This document shows, piece after piece, positions 14,766 to 23,087 of a stretch of DNA of 23,098 nucleotides (position 1 is the stretch's first letter; each line of letters opens with the position of its first letter). Position numbers and translations under genes: made by a program. The notes below the pieces were generated by a model that was not told where the DNA came from, did no database searches, and saw only the letters and a list, made by a program, of their open reading frames with translations. Location: the IMG/VR virus record IMGVR_UViG_3300035204_001071, positions 1-23,098 of that record; one strand, written 5' to 3'. The DNA comes from a virus.

Positions 14766-15313
14766 ATACTTTAACAAGATACAATTCAATAGAAGGAGCC
14801 AATCATTTATTGGGACAGGCGGGCTTTAAATATATAGGGGATAGCAGTACTCATAAGGCAGAGGCTGTTCCCGTAGGCGATTTTAGCAGTGTAGTTAATG
14901 CTAATGGTAATGCAGCCTTTACATTTAATAAAAATGTTCAAGATATATTTATTACTGGAGACAAATTTATTGTATCTAATTCGGAAAATTATAATGGTGT
15001 TCATACCATATTTACGGTTATCGGACAAATAGTTGTAACATCATCAACTGTTTATATAGATGATGATAGTGGTCGATGGCTTTATGACAATAAAAACAAT
15101 GCTGATATTTATCACCCAGATCTTAATGTGTTTAACTCAATACAGATTTTAAATAATAATAGTACTCCAAGCGACATAGTCTTAAAGGATACTTATAATA
15201 AAGAGCTTACGATTTTAGGTTCATGGATACCTGATCTGATAGGAGTGATAATACCTGGTGCGTGGATAGAGATCGAAGCATCTTCAAACAAAATACTTGG
15301 ATATATAGGATAG
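14762..15313 (+). CDS. Virion-type protein with inserted domain, 183 aa (paralogue of the next gene)
   Basis: Residues 1-35 (SIEGANHLLGQAGFKYIGDS) and about 119-183 (ELTILGSWIPDLIGVII) align with the complete 99-aa product of the next gene. Residues about 36-118 are extra: ITGDKFIVSNSENYNGVHTI followed by V-Y-I-D-D-D-S-G-R-W, a small beta module like the FCCH-type domain repeated in many virion proteins and also hinted at in the 797-aa protein. It appears to be a domain inserted into a duplicated scaffold. Start ATG 14762 overlaps the adaptor stop; GGGGGG lies upstream. Tail or head completion is likely; which partner it binds is unknown. Confidence 0.55.
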   Translation: MNTLTRYNSIEGANHLLGQAGFKYIGDSSTHKAEAVPVGDFSSVVNANGNAAFTFNKNVQDIFITGDKFIVSNSENYNGVHTIFTVIGQIVVTSSTVYIDDDSGRWLYDNKNNADIYHPDLNVFNSIQILNNNSTPSDIVLKDTYNKELTILGSWIPDLIGVIIPGAWIEIEASSNKILGYIG

Positions 15314-15322
15314 GAGCAAATT

Positions 15323-15622
15323 ATGAGCTTTATTAATTATGACCCAGATGAAGCCGCCAATTTGGCATTAGGCCAGGGTGGGTTTGAATTTTTTACTGAT
15401 AGTACTACTCATGAAGCTTCAGCTTCAAATACTAAAAGGTGGGTCAGTATTATGATTTTACAAGAATCTGCTGGATCAGGAGATATAGAATTAATATCAA
15501 ATGTTGGAGATGATCTAACAATAACATCAAGCTGGGTATCAGATCTTGTTGGTACAGTGATTAACGGTGATTTTAAATCCGTTAACGCCAATGGACATGA
15601 TGTACTCTGCTTTAAAGGATAA
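15323..15622 (+). CDS. Small virion-type protein, 99 aa (paralogue of the previous gene)
   Basis: The sequence DEAANLALGQGGFEFFTDST near the N-terminus and DDLTITSSWVSDLVGTVI near the C-terminus match the flanks of the 183-aa protein encoded just upstream. The compact beta-rich form here is probably the ancestral fold without the insert. A good GGAG ribosome binding site lies upstream, and the gene follows its paralogue after nine bases. Probably a virion component of head or tail completion; not otherwise recognised. Confidence 0.55.
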   Translation: MSFINYDPDEAANLALGQGGFEFFTDSTTHEASASNTKRWVSIMILQESAGSGDIELISNVGDDLTITSSWVSDLVGTVINGDFKSVNANGHDVLCFKG

Positions 15623-15632
15623 AGGAGAACAA

Positions 15633-15905
15633 ATGACAAAAACAGGAAAAAAATATCAAAATGTACGATGGACTGGCCCTTCGGATTTGGTGGCAGAGGC
15701 TAAAAGTACAACCGAAGGTACTATGGACTTTACTGGAGCCGTTGGTCCCAATATTCAATCAAGTGGTGCCATTAACACAGGCCATTCAAAAGGGACTTCT
15801 CAGGGTAGTAGGGTGGCTAGAACTGCTAAATCTGCTAAACAAGCTAAAGGTAAATCTGCTAAACCTGCTAAAGGTAATGCAAATGTCTTCGTAAGAAAGA
15901 CATAG
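15633..15905 (+). CDS. Hypothetical basic-tailed protein, 90 aa
   Basis: I chose ATG 15633, which has AGGAG nine bases upstream; an in-frame ATG at 15567 lies inside the previous gene without one. The first 60 residues are Gly/Thr/Ser-rich without clear structure. The end is a Lys/Ala repeat (RTAKSAKQAKGKSAKPAKG) built from a 24-bp tandem duplication, like histone-tail or Ala-Lys linker sequences, suggesting binding to DNA or another acidic partner. The stop abuts the GTG of the muramidase gene. Function unknown; not recognised. Confidence 0.6.
   Translation: MTKTGKKYQNVRWTGPSDLVAEAKSTTEGTMDFTGAVGPNIQSSGAINTGHSKGTSQGSRVARTAKSAKQAKGKSAKPAKGNANVFVRKT
15828..15875 (+). repeat. 24-bp tandem repeat coding for the Lys/Ala tail
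   Basis: Two copies (15828-15851 and 15852-15875) of a unit beginning AAATCTGCTAAAC differ at two bases. In frame they encode K-S-A-K-Q-A-K-G and K-S-A-K-P-A-K-G, so the basic tail probably grew by slipped duplication. Confidence 0.85.
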
Positions 15906-16358
15906 GTGAAAAAGGATGTAAAAGGTATTATCAAGCAGACTCTGGGGCTCATACAGCTGGATTCAGAGTCTGCTAGAGATATGATTTATACAACTGGCAT
16001 GGCAGAGACTGGCTATAGATGTTTAAAGCAAAAAGGTGGAGGGCCAGCCGTTGGATTCTTTCAATGTGAGCCTGCAACCGCTAGGGATATATGGGAGAAT
16101 TATGCTTTATATAGACCTCAATATAGAGATGCTTTATACAGACTTGGATTTGACGAGAGCAATATGAATTACTGTATTTTATCTAATATCGGACTACAGG
16201 TAGCTTTCTGTAGACTGCATTATCGCAGAGTTCCCAAGAAGCTTCCCAGAGCTGGAGACTTGGCAGGTCAAGCGCGATACTGGAAGGCGTTCTATAACAC
16301 GGTAAAAGGAAAAGGGACAGAAAAGCATTTTATAGATACAAACGGAGGTATAGCATGA
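15906..16358 (+). CDS. Lysozyme-like muramidase or transglycosylase, 150 aa
   Basis: It cleaves peptidoglycan glycan strands, either in lysis or locally during DNA entry. The block AETGYRCLKQKGGGPAVGFF with FQCEPATARDIWENY matches the lysozyme-like phage family typified by a catalytic Glu (E34 here, in M-A-E-T-G) before a GGGPAxGxxQxEP motif. ARYWKAFYNTVKGKG near the C-terminus is the usual end of that family. There is no signal peptide, so a holin would be needed for export; one candidate follows directly, overlapping by four bases. The start is GTG 15906, one base after the previous stop, with only a weak upstream site. Endolysin is the simplest reading; a virion-associated enzyme is the alternative. 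Confidence 0.8.
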   Translation: MKKDVKGIIKQTLGLIQLDSESARDMIYTTGMAETGYRCLKQKGGGPAVGFFQCEPATARDIWENYALYRPQYRDALYRLGFDESNMNYCILSNIGLQVAFCRLHYRRVPKKLPRAGDLAGQARYWKAFYNTVKGKGTEKHFIDTNGGIA

Positions 16359-16552
16359 ATGGGTTATTGGACACCTTAGCTCATAAGCCATTGTTAGGGG
16401 CAGGAGGAAGCTTTGGGGGGTGGATAGGGAGCGTTATATCCACTACTCCCCTCTTTCAATTCCTTTCAGCCTTATTTGGCACGATCATAGGGATTATGAC
16501 TATAGTTGGAATGATTCATAGGGCGATCAAATGGCTAAAGGGAAGTGATTAA
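16355..16552 (+). CDS. Holin-like membrane protein, 65 aa
   Basis: The product is short and hydrophobic, with a Gly-rich segment (about residues 15-30) and a strong membrane helix (about 34-56, FLSALFGTIIGIMTIVGM), ending in a charged R-A-I-K-W-L-K-G-S-D. Size, helices, basic tail and direct overlap with the muramidase gene (ATGA) are the marks of a holin, which would permeabilise the inner membrane to release the muramidase. A GGAGG lies eight bases upstream. No spanin candidate was recognised nearby. A general membrane protein of the virion is possible. Confidence 0.6.
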   Translation: MNGLLDTLAHKPLLGAGGSFGGWIGSVISTTPLFQFLSALFGTIIGIMTIVGMIHRAIKWLKGSD

Positions 16553-17445
16553 TGATTTGTCCTAAATGTACTTCATCATGCGTCATAAAGGAAGGGACAA
16601 GAGAGAGAAAAAAGAGTAGGGTCCAGGAGTTTAGTTGTAAAAGTTGTAACAAATGGTTTTCAGTTCCAATAAACAGTGATATTGAAGAGGGCTCTGGAAT
16701 ATTTTTAGAAGATATAGAACCTGGGGATATTTTAGAATATAAAACTGATAAATCTTTTAAACTTCATTGCGCTACTGATATTCATCATGGCGCTATCGAG
16801 CACCACTGGGAAAAGTTTGAAGAATTTGTTGAAGAAGTAGATAGCGATCCAAAGGCAAGGTGGTTTATGAACGGTGATAATATCGAGCTTATACCACCTA
16901 ATTATAAGATATCGCAAAGAGGTCAAGCTATGGAGCCTGACCAACAGCATATCACGTTCATCAAGCGTATTGAAAAGATCGCTGATAAGCTTATCTTCAT
17001 ACGAGGCGGCAACCACGATATGACTCGCTCTATCAATCTTTTAGGGTTTGACGTATCTAAGGTAATGGCAGATATTCTTAGGGTGCCATATTACAGACTG
17101 CCTGGATATACCCGAATTAAAGTAGGGAATCAAACTTGGTATTTTGTTTCTGGGCATGGGAAATCGGGAGCAAAAAATGGTGATTTAGAGTTGGATAAGA
17201 TGGCTGCAGTATATAGCGATGGTGATATTTTCTTTTTAGGGCATAATCATCAGTTATATGCAAAGCCAGTAGACAGTTTGAAGGTTGAAAATAGTGAGGA
17301 AAGAATACATAGAAGATGGTATTGCAGAGGAGGAAGCTTTCTACAGTATGCAGATTATGCAAGGTATTCATTTTTTCCCATAGTTAGGACTGGATGGGTA
17401 ACGGTTGAATTTACAGATAAAAAAATAAAATCATGGACTAATTAG
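16552..17445 (+). CDS. Zinc-ribbon metallophosphoesterase, 297 aa
   Basis: Residues 1-40 form a zinc ribbon with C3-x2-C6 and C29-x2-C32, similar to transposase or nuclease-type nucleic-acid-binding ribbons. The rest has the calcineurin-like phosphoesterase signature in order: D76-x-H78 (ATDIHHGA), G108-D109-N110 (NGDNIE), G153-N154-H155-D156 (RGGNHDM), S200-G-H202-G (SGHGKSG) and G230-H-N-H233 (LGHNHQ). These bind two metals and hydrolyse phosphoesters. It probably cleaves a nucleic acid or nucleotide. Placement inside the virion/lysis block is unusual. It starts through TAATG overlap with the holin-like gene. Substrate is not determined. Confidence 0.85.
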   Translation: MICPKCTSSCVIKEGTRERKKSRVQEFSCKSCNKWFSVPINSDIEEGSGIFLEDIEPGDILEYKTDKSFKLHCATDIHHGAIEHHWEKFEEFVEEVDSDPKARWFMNGDNIELIPPNYKISQRGQAMEPDQQHITFIKRIEKIADKLIFIRGGNHDMTRSINLLGFDVSKVMADILRVPYYRLPGYTRIKVGNQTWYFVSGHGKSGAKNGDLELDKMAAVYSDGDIFFLGHNHQLYAKPVDSLKVENSEERIHRRWYCRGGSFLQYADYARYSFFPIVRTGWVTVEFTDKKIKSWTN

Positions 17446-17453
17446 GAGACGAT

Positions 17454-17813
17454 ATGGCAAATATATTAAAGATAACTGCCACTATAGATGCAGTTATGGA
17501 TAGTGGAGTAAAATTGAATAATAGACAATCTTTAAATGTTGAGTTGGCAAGTGATACAGTGAAACATTTTGTGCAGGAGATCTCTTCCAGCAGTAATTCA
17601 GCGATAGAAATGACTGAAGCAGAAATTGGAACCCCTGGGTACATTATGCTTAAAAACTTAGATGATACAAATTATATTCAAGTAGGATTATCTAATCAAT
17701 GGGTGGTTAAGCTTTTCCCAGGGCAGTTTGCATTATTTCCTGTTGCTGCTGATTTATATGCAAAAGCTGATACAGCAGCATGTGACTTAGAATTTATAGT
17801 ATTTGAAATATAG
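17454..17813 (+). CDS. Small beta-rich virion-type protein, 119 aa
   Basis: Alternating hydrophobic strands, with TPGYIMLKNLDDTNYIQVG, KLFPGQFALFPV and DLYAKADTAACDLEFIVF, form a pattern I associate with a small structural protein found in many tailed phages (the NLDxTNY...KLxPGxxALF...AKADTAxCxxE layout). It is soluble, without a membrane helix. GGAG lies upstream of ATG 17454, and a short gene follows after nine bases. Role unknown: minor capsid, tail or baseplate component, made with the late genes. Confidence 0.6.
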   Translation: MANILKITATIDAVMDSGVKLNNRQSLNVELASDTVKHFVQEISSSSNSAIEMTEAEIGTPGYIMLKNLDDTNYIQVGLSNQWVVKLFPGQFALFPVAADLYAKADTAACDLEFIVFEI

Positions 17814-17822
17814 GAGACTATT

Positions 17823-17975
17823 ATGGCAAAGTTAATTGCATTTCTTACGAAGACATTTCTTACTGAAAAAATAATGAAGATTATTATTATTACCCTGGGA
17901 GATTATTTAGTTCAAAGCTCTAAGAATAAGTTAGATGATAAACTTTGGAATAAGGTGAAAAAGACTCTTGTCTAA
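17823..17975 (+). CDS. Small helical, possibly membrane-associated protein, 50 aa
   Basis: A 50-codon frame from ATG 17823 to TAA 17975 has GGAG seven bases upstream. The product has a hydrophobic, partly amphipathic N-terminal half (about residues 16-30, IMKIIIITLGDYLV) followed by a charged helix (SSKNKLDDKLWNKVKK). Similar short proteins occur in several phages. It overlaps the next gene by eight bases, which starts at the TTG 17968. It could be a second holin or an accessory of the tail proteins; neither is proven. Confidence 0.6.
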   Translation: MAKLIAFLTKTFLTEKIMKIIIITLGDYLVQSSKNKLDDKLWNKVKKTLV

Positions 17976-20900
17976 AACAGCTAAACATATTACCACTTTT
18001 GAGGGAGGCCTTGTAAATGCTGTAGAGGCTTCCGATGTGGGAGATGAGAATGGTCTTTGGAACATAGAAAACCTAGAAGGCATTTTTAAAAAGGGTGTCC
18101 TACTTCCATCTGGTAGTGTTTCAGCTGTACATTCATCCTATGTAGGCTCTGGAGCAAATCAATCCGCTGGGGTAGGCTTTGAATGTATGCAGGGAGATTA
18201 TAAGCCTCATGAAGAGGTGGTAGTTTGGGCAGAGTTTAATCATAGCATCCCAAGCCCAGGGGCGGTTAATATTTCCCTTGGTGATTTTCAAACCGACTGG
18301 GTGAAAAATTGGAGTTTTACGTATCAACTAATTGATGTTCCAACTTCTGGAGATGGAGTACATATTGAATTTCTTGGAACTAGCTACAATGGTAGTAAAT
18401 TACAAATAGTTATCCCTGAAGATCCTCATTCTACTGGCTCTACATGGTTTGAGGAGGGGCAATCGTATAGAATATACTATTCATATAGAACCCCAGGTAT
18501 TTTTCCTAATGGAAATTCATCCAATAATTATATTGAGTATGAAAATAACCATCCCAATCCCTATGTAGGGACAACAGCAGTTGTAAGCCTTCCTAGCTCG
18601 CAAGGAGATACGGTATTATATAATGGGGATGAGCAGTATTTTTTCCATTCATCAGCAGCATCTTGGATGCATGCAGTAACTGTAAGATGTGAGAGTGCAA
18701 CATCTTGGGGGGTGTCTCATGCAGGAGAGAGAAAATATAGCCTTAATCTGCATGCAACAGAACGTTTTCAAGATGGATCAACTTTGTACCCCTATATGGA
18801 TAATGAATATATTTTAGAGGCAATTAAAATAAAGAAAATTAATGAATATGTTGGGACTCAATATTTTCTATGTTCTAATTCTACAGGTCAGGTGGCAGTT
18901 TTTGAAGATGGGGCTGGTACGGCAACTACCTCTTTACAAGTTCAAATTCCAAGTATTGATGATAATGATCCTGATTATTTATTTACATCTAATGCTATCA
19001 GGGTATGCTCATCTCAATTTGGTAGCGATAATAAAGATTATCTTCCTAAGTATTTTGGATTTATAAGTAGGGATTTATTTCCAAATACTTCTAAATCTGA
19101 TATAGTAAGATACATGGAAGGTAAATTTGTAAAGCCAGTTGGAGGAGGTAATATATCTGGGACAATAAATGTCCATACATGGCAGTCATACGCAGAGACA
19201 TCGGGTATTAGCGGTTCACACAATAATACAATTCAGATTAGAGGATGGCATAATCTTGATGCTGGGCTAAAAGCTCCAGATGAAGACTATTGTACAATGG
19301 TCAATCAAAACGATTATTTTGATGCATTAAACTTTTATATAGGAGCAACATTACCAGGCAGTTTAACACTGGCAGATGACAATTTTTATGATGGAGACAG
19401 TGATAAAGGAAACTGGCCTGGAATGGATTTAATGGCAGGGCAAGGACATTTTGCAAAGCATATTAGCAAGGCACAAACCGATGACCCTGGATATTTAATT
19501 AGATTGGAATATAGAGTTAACAGAATCACTACTGTCGGTAGTGATATTAATATTACAGGGACATGGAATGAGGCAAGGGATACTACAGATCCTAAAGATG
19601 ATGAAATAGAAATTGTATATAGATTTTATACTACTTTTGTGTATGATGGTGGCAGTCAGGAATCTACAATGACAAGAATATCAAGAATTGCTCCTATAGG
19701 GGCCGCTCTTGAAAACGGCCAAGGTTCACCTCATTGGGCGAGAAGTATGGATTATGCTTATTTGTCTGGTCATGCAGAAGATGAGATTGCACTACAATTT
19801 AGATCGCACTCGGGCGGGGGTACCATTTCTAATACATTATCTAATGCCTGGGATACATCAATATCATTTCGACCAGTAATATATCCAGGCAATAAAGGTT
19901 TAAATAGCTATCACATGCCAGCCAGGGTTACTGGAGTTAATTTCTATTACTCCAGCTCTCAAGATGATCACTATGGAAGATATTTGCTCATTAATTGTGA
20001 TTTTCTAAATGGTTTAAAATTCTATAATGAAGCAAATCCCCAATACAGGCCTTGGAATATCCTACGCCATAATTGGCTTGGAATGAATTGTTCAAAATCC
20101 AGTAGTTATGAAAATCACAATTATTCAGTTTCTGATTGGAGTGCTAATTATGAAAATAGATTTCCAATACATGAAGGATTTTCATATTCAAGTGATCCTG
20201 GCTATCAAACAATGATAGAGTTTAAAGATCCTCCTAAATTCGAGGATTGGAATTCAATTTATGGGATAAATCCTGATGAATGGCCGAAAATTAAATATAA
20301 AACATCTGTCATTATTAATAATCAAGCCTTTTATGGGAATGTGGAAGTAGATGGAGAGATTGACAAAGAAAAGATTTTAGTTAGTATTTCTGATGGTGGG
20401 TATGATATGGTTCCTAAAGACAATTATATCGATATGACTACAGGTGATGGCGATGAAATAGTAAAGTTATTAACCTATAGTGGCAAGCTCTATGTGTTTA
20501 AAAAGAGAAAACTTGAAATAGTAGAGGTAGAAGAGGAGACTGATTCAATTACTAATACATTCGCTACTGGAGGGGTTGAGTCTAAGCATCATGCGGTTGT
20601 AACAAGCATAGGGTGTATTTGGGCAAATGAGTTTGGGGTATTCTTGCATGATGGCTCTGCAATCACCAATCTAATATTTGGCAAGGTAAATACCTTTAGC
20701 TTAAATAATACAGATAATTTTGTAGTTGGGTATAGCCCAAGAGATGGCAGGGTATATATTCTAGATAAAACAGTAACCTCTCAAGCCAAAACCCTATGGA
20801 TGATTGATATAGAGACTAAAACATGGTGGATAAGTAACACTCAATTTGAGACTGCCTTTGCTTATAGTAATTTTTCTGTTGATAAGAATCTACAATTAAT

Positions 20901-21300
20901 ATGGATGAAAGATGTAAAGAATAATGCTTCTGGAATGATTCAGGAATACTGGAACAATCTCCCAGCAGGGCAGGATGTTTCTTTTGAGATAGGAGACTTA
21001 AATCTTGATGGAGTTACTTCAAATAAACAGCTATATAGTGTTGTTGTATCTGCAAAGAATGCAGGGTCTTTGACTATAACTGGTAATTATACAGCTCCAA
21101 ATGGAACCCAGACTAGCTTGAGTTTTGGGACTAGTACATTAAGTAGTTCAAGTACTGGTTTTGGAAGAACTACACATATAGTCACCCCAAATACTGCAGA
21201 AGATATTACATTCGTAAGTGTTACAATTTCAGGAACAGCCGTTGCAGGTACTGAAATACATAGTGTGTCATTTGTATATAGAGATAAAGGTGTGAAATAA
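17968..21300 (+). CDS. Large tail protein with beta-propeller-like C-terminal region, 1110 aa
   Basis: The start is TTG 17968, preceded by AAGGTG, and the gene overlaps the 50-aa gene. The N-terminus (HITTFEGGLVNAVEASDVGD) has the form typical of tail-hub or stabilisation proteins in short-tailed phages. Most of the protein is beta-rich with many Tyr, Ser and Asn. Residues about 830-960 (KLLTYSGKLYVFKKRK, then WANEFGVFLHDGS and LWMIDIETKTWWIS) look like repeated propeller blades as in tail tubular or hub proteins. A final beta domain of about 1000-1110 (SLTITGNYTAPNGT) could be exposed. It likely forms the tail nozzle or hub below the adaptor. No enzymatic motif seen. Confidence 0.65.
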   Translation: MSKTAKHITTFEGGLVNAVEASDVGDENGLWNIENLEGIFKKGVLLPSGSVSAVHSSYVGSGANQSAGVGFECMQGDYKPHEEVVVWAEFNHSIPSPGAVNISLGDFQTDWVKNWSFTYQLIDVPTSGDGVHIEFLGTSYNGSKLQIVIPEDPHSTGSTWFEEGQSYRIYYSYRTPGIFPNGNSSNNYIEYENNHPNPYVGTTAVVSLPSSQGDTVLYNGDEQYFFHSSAASWMHAVTVRCESATSWGVSHAGERKYSLNLHATERFQDGSTLYPYMDNEYILEAIKIKKINEYVGTQYFLCSNSTGQVAVFEDGAGTATTSLQVQIPSIDDNDPDYLFTSNAIRVCSSQFGSDNKDYLPKYFGFISRDLFPNTSKSDIVRYMEGKFVKPVGGGNISGTINVHTWQSYAETSGISGSHNNTIQIRGWHNLDAGLKAPDEDYCTMVNQNDYFDALNFYIGATLPGSLTLADDNFYDGDSDKGNWPGMDLMAGQGHFAKHISKAQTDDPGYLIRLEYRVNRITTVGSDINITGTWNEARDTTDPKDDEIEIVYRFYTTFVYDGGSQESTMTRISRIAPIGAALENGQGSPHWARSMDYAYLSGHAEDEIALQFRSHSGGGTISNTLSNAWDTSISFRPVIYPGNKGLNSYHMPARVTGVNFYYSSSQDDHYGRYLLINCDFLNGLKFYNEANPQYRPWNILRHNWLGMNCSKSSSYENHNYSVSDWSANYENRFPIHEGFSYSSDPGYQTMIEFKDPPKFEDWNSIYGINPDEWPKIKYKTSVIINNQAFYGNVEVDGEIDKEKILVSISDGGYDMVPKDNYIDMTTGDGDEIVKLLTYSGKLYVFKKRKLEIVEVEEETDSITNTFATGGVESKHHAVVTSIGCIWANEFGVFLHDGSAITNLIFGKVNTFSLNNTDNFVVGYSPRDGRVYILDKTVTSQAKTLWMIDIETKTWWISNTQFETAFAYSNFSVDKNLQLIWMKDVKNNASGMIQEYWNNLPAGQDVSFEIGDLNLDGVTSNKQLYSVVVSAKNAGSLTITGNYTAPNGTQTSLSFGTSTLSSSSTGFGRTTHIVTPNTAEDITFVSVTISGTAVAGTEIHSVSFVYRDKGVK

Positions 21301-23087
21301 TGGGATATTGGGACAATTGGTATGAAACCTCCGCTCTTGGTGAAGAGATAGAGGATAGAAGGCTAAGAAAATTAGCACAGTCTAAGATAAATGCTTCATT
21401 AGAAGCTATAGAAAGAGAGCGCTCTACAGGTGATTTCTGGGAAAAGATGGCTAGAGGAGCAGGTAGTTTAGTGGGGTTTATGGTTGGCGGTTCCGCAGGG
21501 GCGGCAGTGGGCAATCTAGGGGCAGGTGCATTATATGATAAATTTGATGATAGGCAAGAAAGGAATTTTACTAGTCGTGATAACGTGAAAGTGGAAGGAC
21601 AGAATGATATATATACCGACTATAATGCATTAAAATCTGCTCAAAAGTATTTTAATAAAGCTAACAAAGAGGCAGATACTAGGCACTTAACATCCCCTAT
21701 TAAGACTTATCTAACGTCATTAGCTCTTTCCGAACTAGGGACCAGCGACCAAAATTGGAATGAAATGAGTTTCTGGGATAAATCTACTCGTTCAGGTAGC
21801 GATATAGTATCAGATGCGGGCGGATGGGGGGAGATGCTAGGACTTACTAAGAGTGCAGAAGCAACGGAAGCTAGTAAAAAGATGTTAGAAAAGGTTTCTG
21901 GCTCTACAGACCCTTATCAAATTGCAAGTAACGATATTCCCGAGATTGCAGCTCAGCTGAAAGTAGGCAATTTCGATCCCAGGACAGGAAGGAAGATTGC
22001 AGCGCTCAATCCTTCAGATGGTACGCCAATTTATACAGATGAAAAATCTGTCCTGTCTTTATTGCCCCCTAAAAAGTTTGCGGATAAAGAAAAGGATGTA
22101 GCAGCTGAGGTTTTAGCCCAGCAAAGAATAGAAGCTGATAAACTTGCTACAGAAGAAGCATTAAATCTTTTAGATGCTAGGAGGAATGATATAAAATTTT
22201 TACGAGACAACTTTCATGGTGATAAAACTACTCCATACAGGGTGATGAAAGATAATCGAGATAAAGGATTAAAGCCCTTCCTCCCTAAACGTGATCCAGT
22301 ATCTAATCTACCAGAATATTATAGAACAGGTGAGGGAGCTCGATTTGTAGATAAATTTGGCAATATAGATATGGCAGCAGCGAGGGAAGATAGACTTCTA
22401 AAGGATGGATTGTACTTATTTCACGATAAGGGAATAAATCTAGAGAAATTTGATCTGGATCAGAAAGAGGCACTCGTAGAGCAATTAAAGAAAATGAAGT
22501 CAAGGGGTGGAGACGATGAAGATTATAAGTTGTTTATAGATATTGTTAAGAAGGCTGACTCTGATGGGGAAATAGCTGCTACGGTTAGGAAAGATTTATT
22601 TCAAAAAAGCCATCATCCTTCAAAGATGATAGAGTTACATAAAAGACAAGCTTATTCACCAGGGAGCCTTGATAAAGACTGGAAAAAGATAAAAGCCTTT
22701 GATCCTAAGCATATTCCCACTATAGATCCAGTGGTGGCTCGATCACAAGATCCAGTTGTGGTTAAACCTACCTCATACAGAGCTCCAAAGAATCCTCCTA
22801 AAATGTATGATACTACCAGCTTTACGCCTACTGCTATTCCTGGCGATACTACTATAGATAAAAAGGCTTTATTGGACTATGCAATGATAGGGGAAAGCCC
22901 TGAAGTAAAGAAGGCTTTTTCAGGCCCATATAGTCATCAAGATATAGCTAACCTACTTGTATCTAAATATAGTTATGGTGCAGGGGGGTGGGAAGGAAAT
23001 ATGATTGCCAATCATCCAGACGCAAAAGTTATAATTAAAGCTTTGAAAAAATTAGAGCAAGAAGGAAAGATTAAACTACCAAATTAA
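21300..23087 (+). CDS. Internal virion / ejection-type protein with glycine zipper, 595 aa
   Basis: Residues 12-48 are a charged amphipathic helix. Residues about 51-79 (GAGSLVGFMVGGSAGAAVG) are a classic glycine-zipper membrane segment, as in phage internal or pilot proteins that insert in the host membrane during DNA ejection. The remaining about 500 residues are charged and helical with Lys-rich stretches and no recognised enzyme motif. Position after the tail genes fits an ejection protein, which would be stored in the head and injected. It starts by TAATG overlap with the preceding stop. Which internal protein of better-known phages it corresponds to is not determined. Confidence 0.6.
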   Translation: MGYWDNWYETSALGEEIEDRRLRKLAQSKINASLEAIERERSTGDFWEKMARGAGSLVGFMVGGSAGAAVGNLGAGALYDKFDDRQERNFTSRDNVKVEGQNDIYTDYNALKSAQKYFNKANKEADTRHLTSPIKTYLTSLALSELGTSDQNWNEMSFWDKSTRSGSDIVSDAGGWGEMLGLTKSAEATEASKKMLEKVSGSTDPYQIASNDIPEIAAQLKVGNFDPRTGRKIAALNPSDGTPIYTDEKSVLSLLPPKKFADKEKDVAAEVLAQQRIEADKLATEEALNLLDARRNDIKFLRDNFHGDKTTPYRVMKDNRDKGLKPFLPKRDPVSNLPEYYRTGEGARFVDKFGNIDMAAAREDRLLKDGLYLFHDKGINLEKFDLDQKEALVEQLKKMKSRGGDDEDYKLFIDIVKKADSDGEIAATVRKDLFQKSHHPSKMIELHKRQAYSPGSLDKDWKKIKAFDPKHIPTIDPVVARSQDPVVVKPTSYRAPKNPPKMYDTTSFTPTAIPGDTTIDKKALLDYAMIGESPEVKKAFSGPYSHQDIANLLVSKYSYGAGGWEGNMIANHPDAKVIIKALKKLEQEGKIKLPN

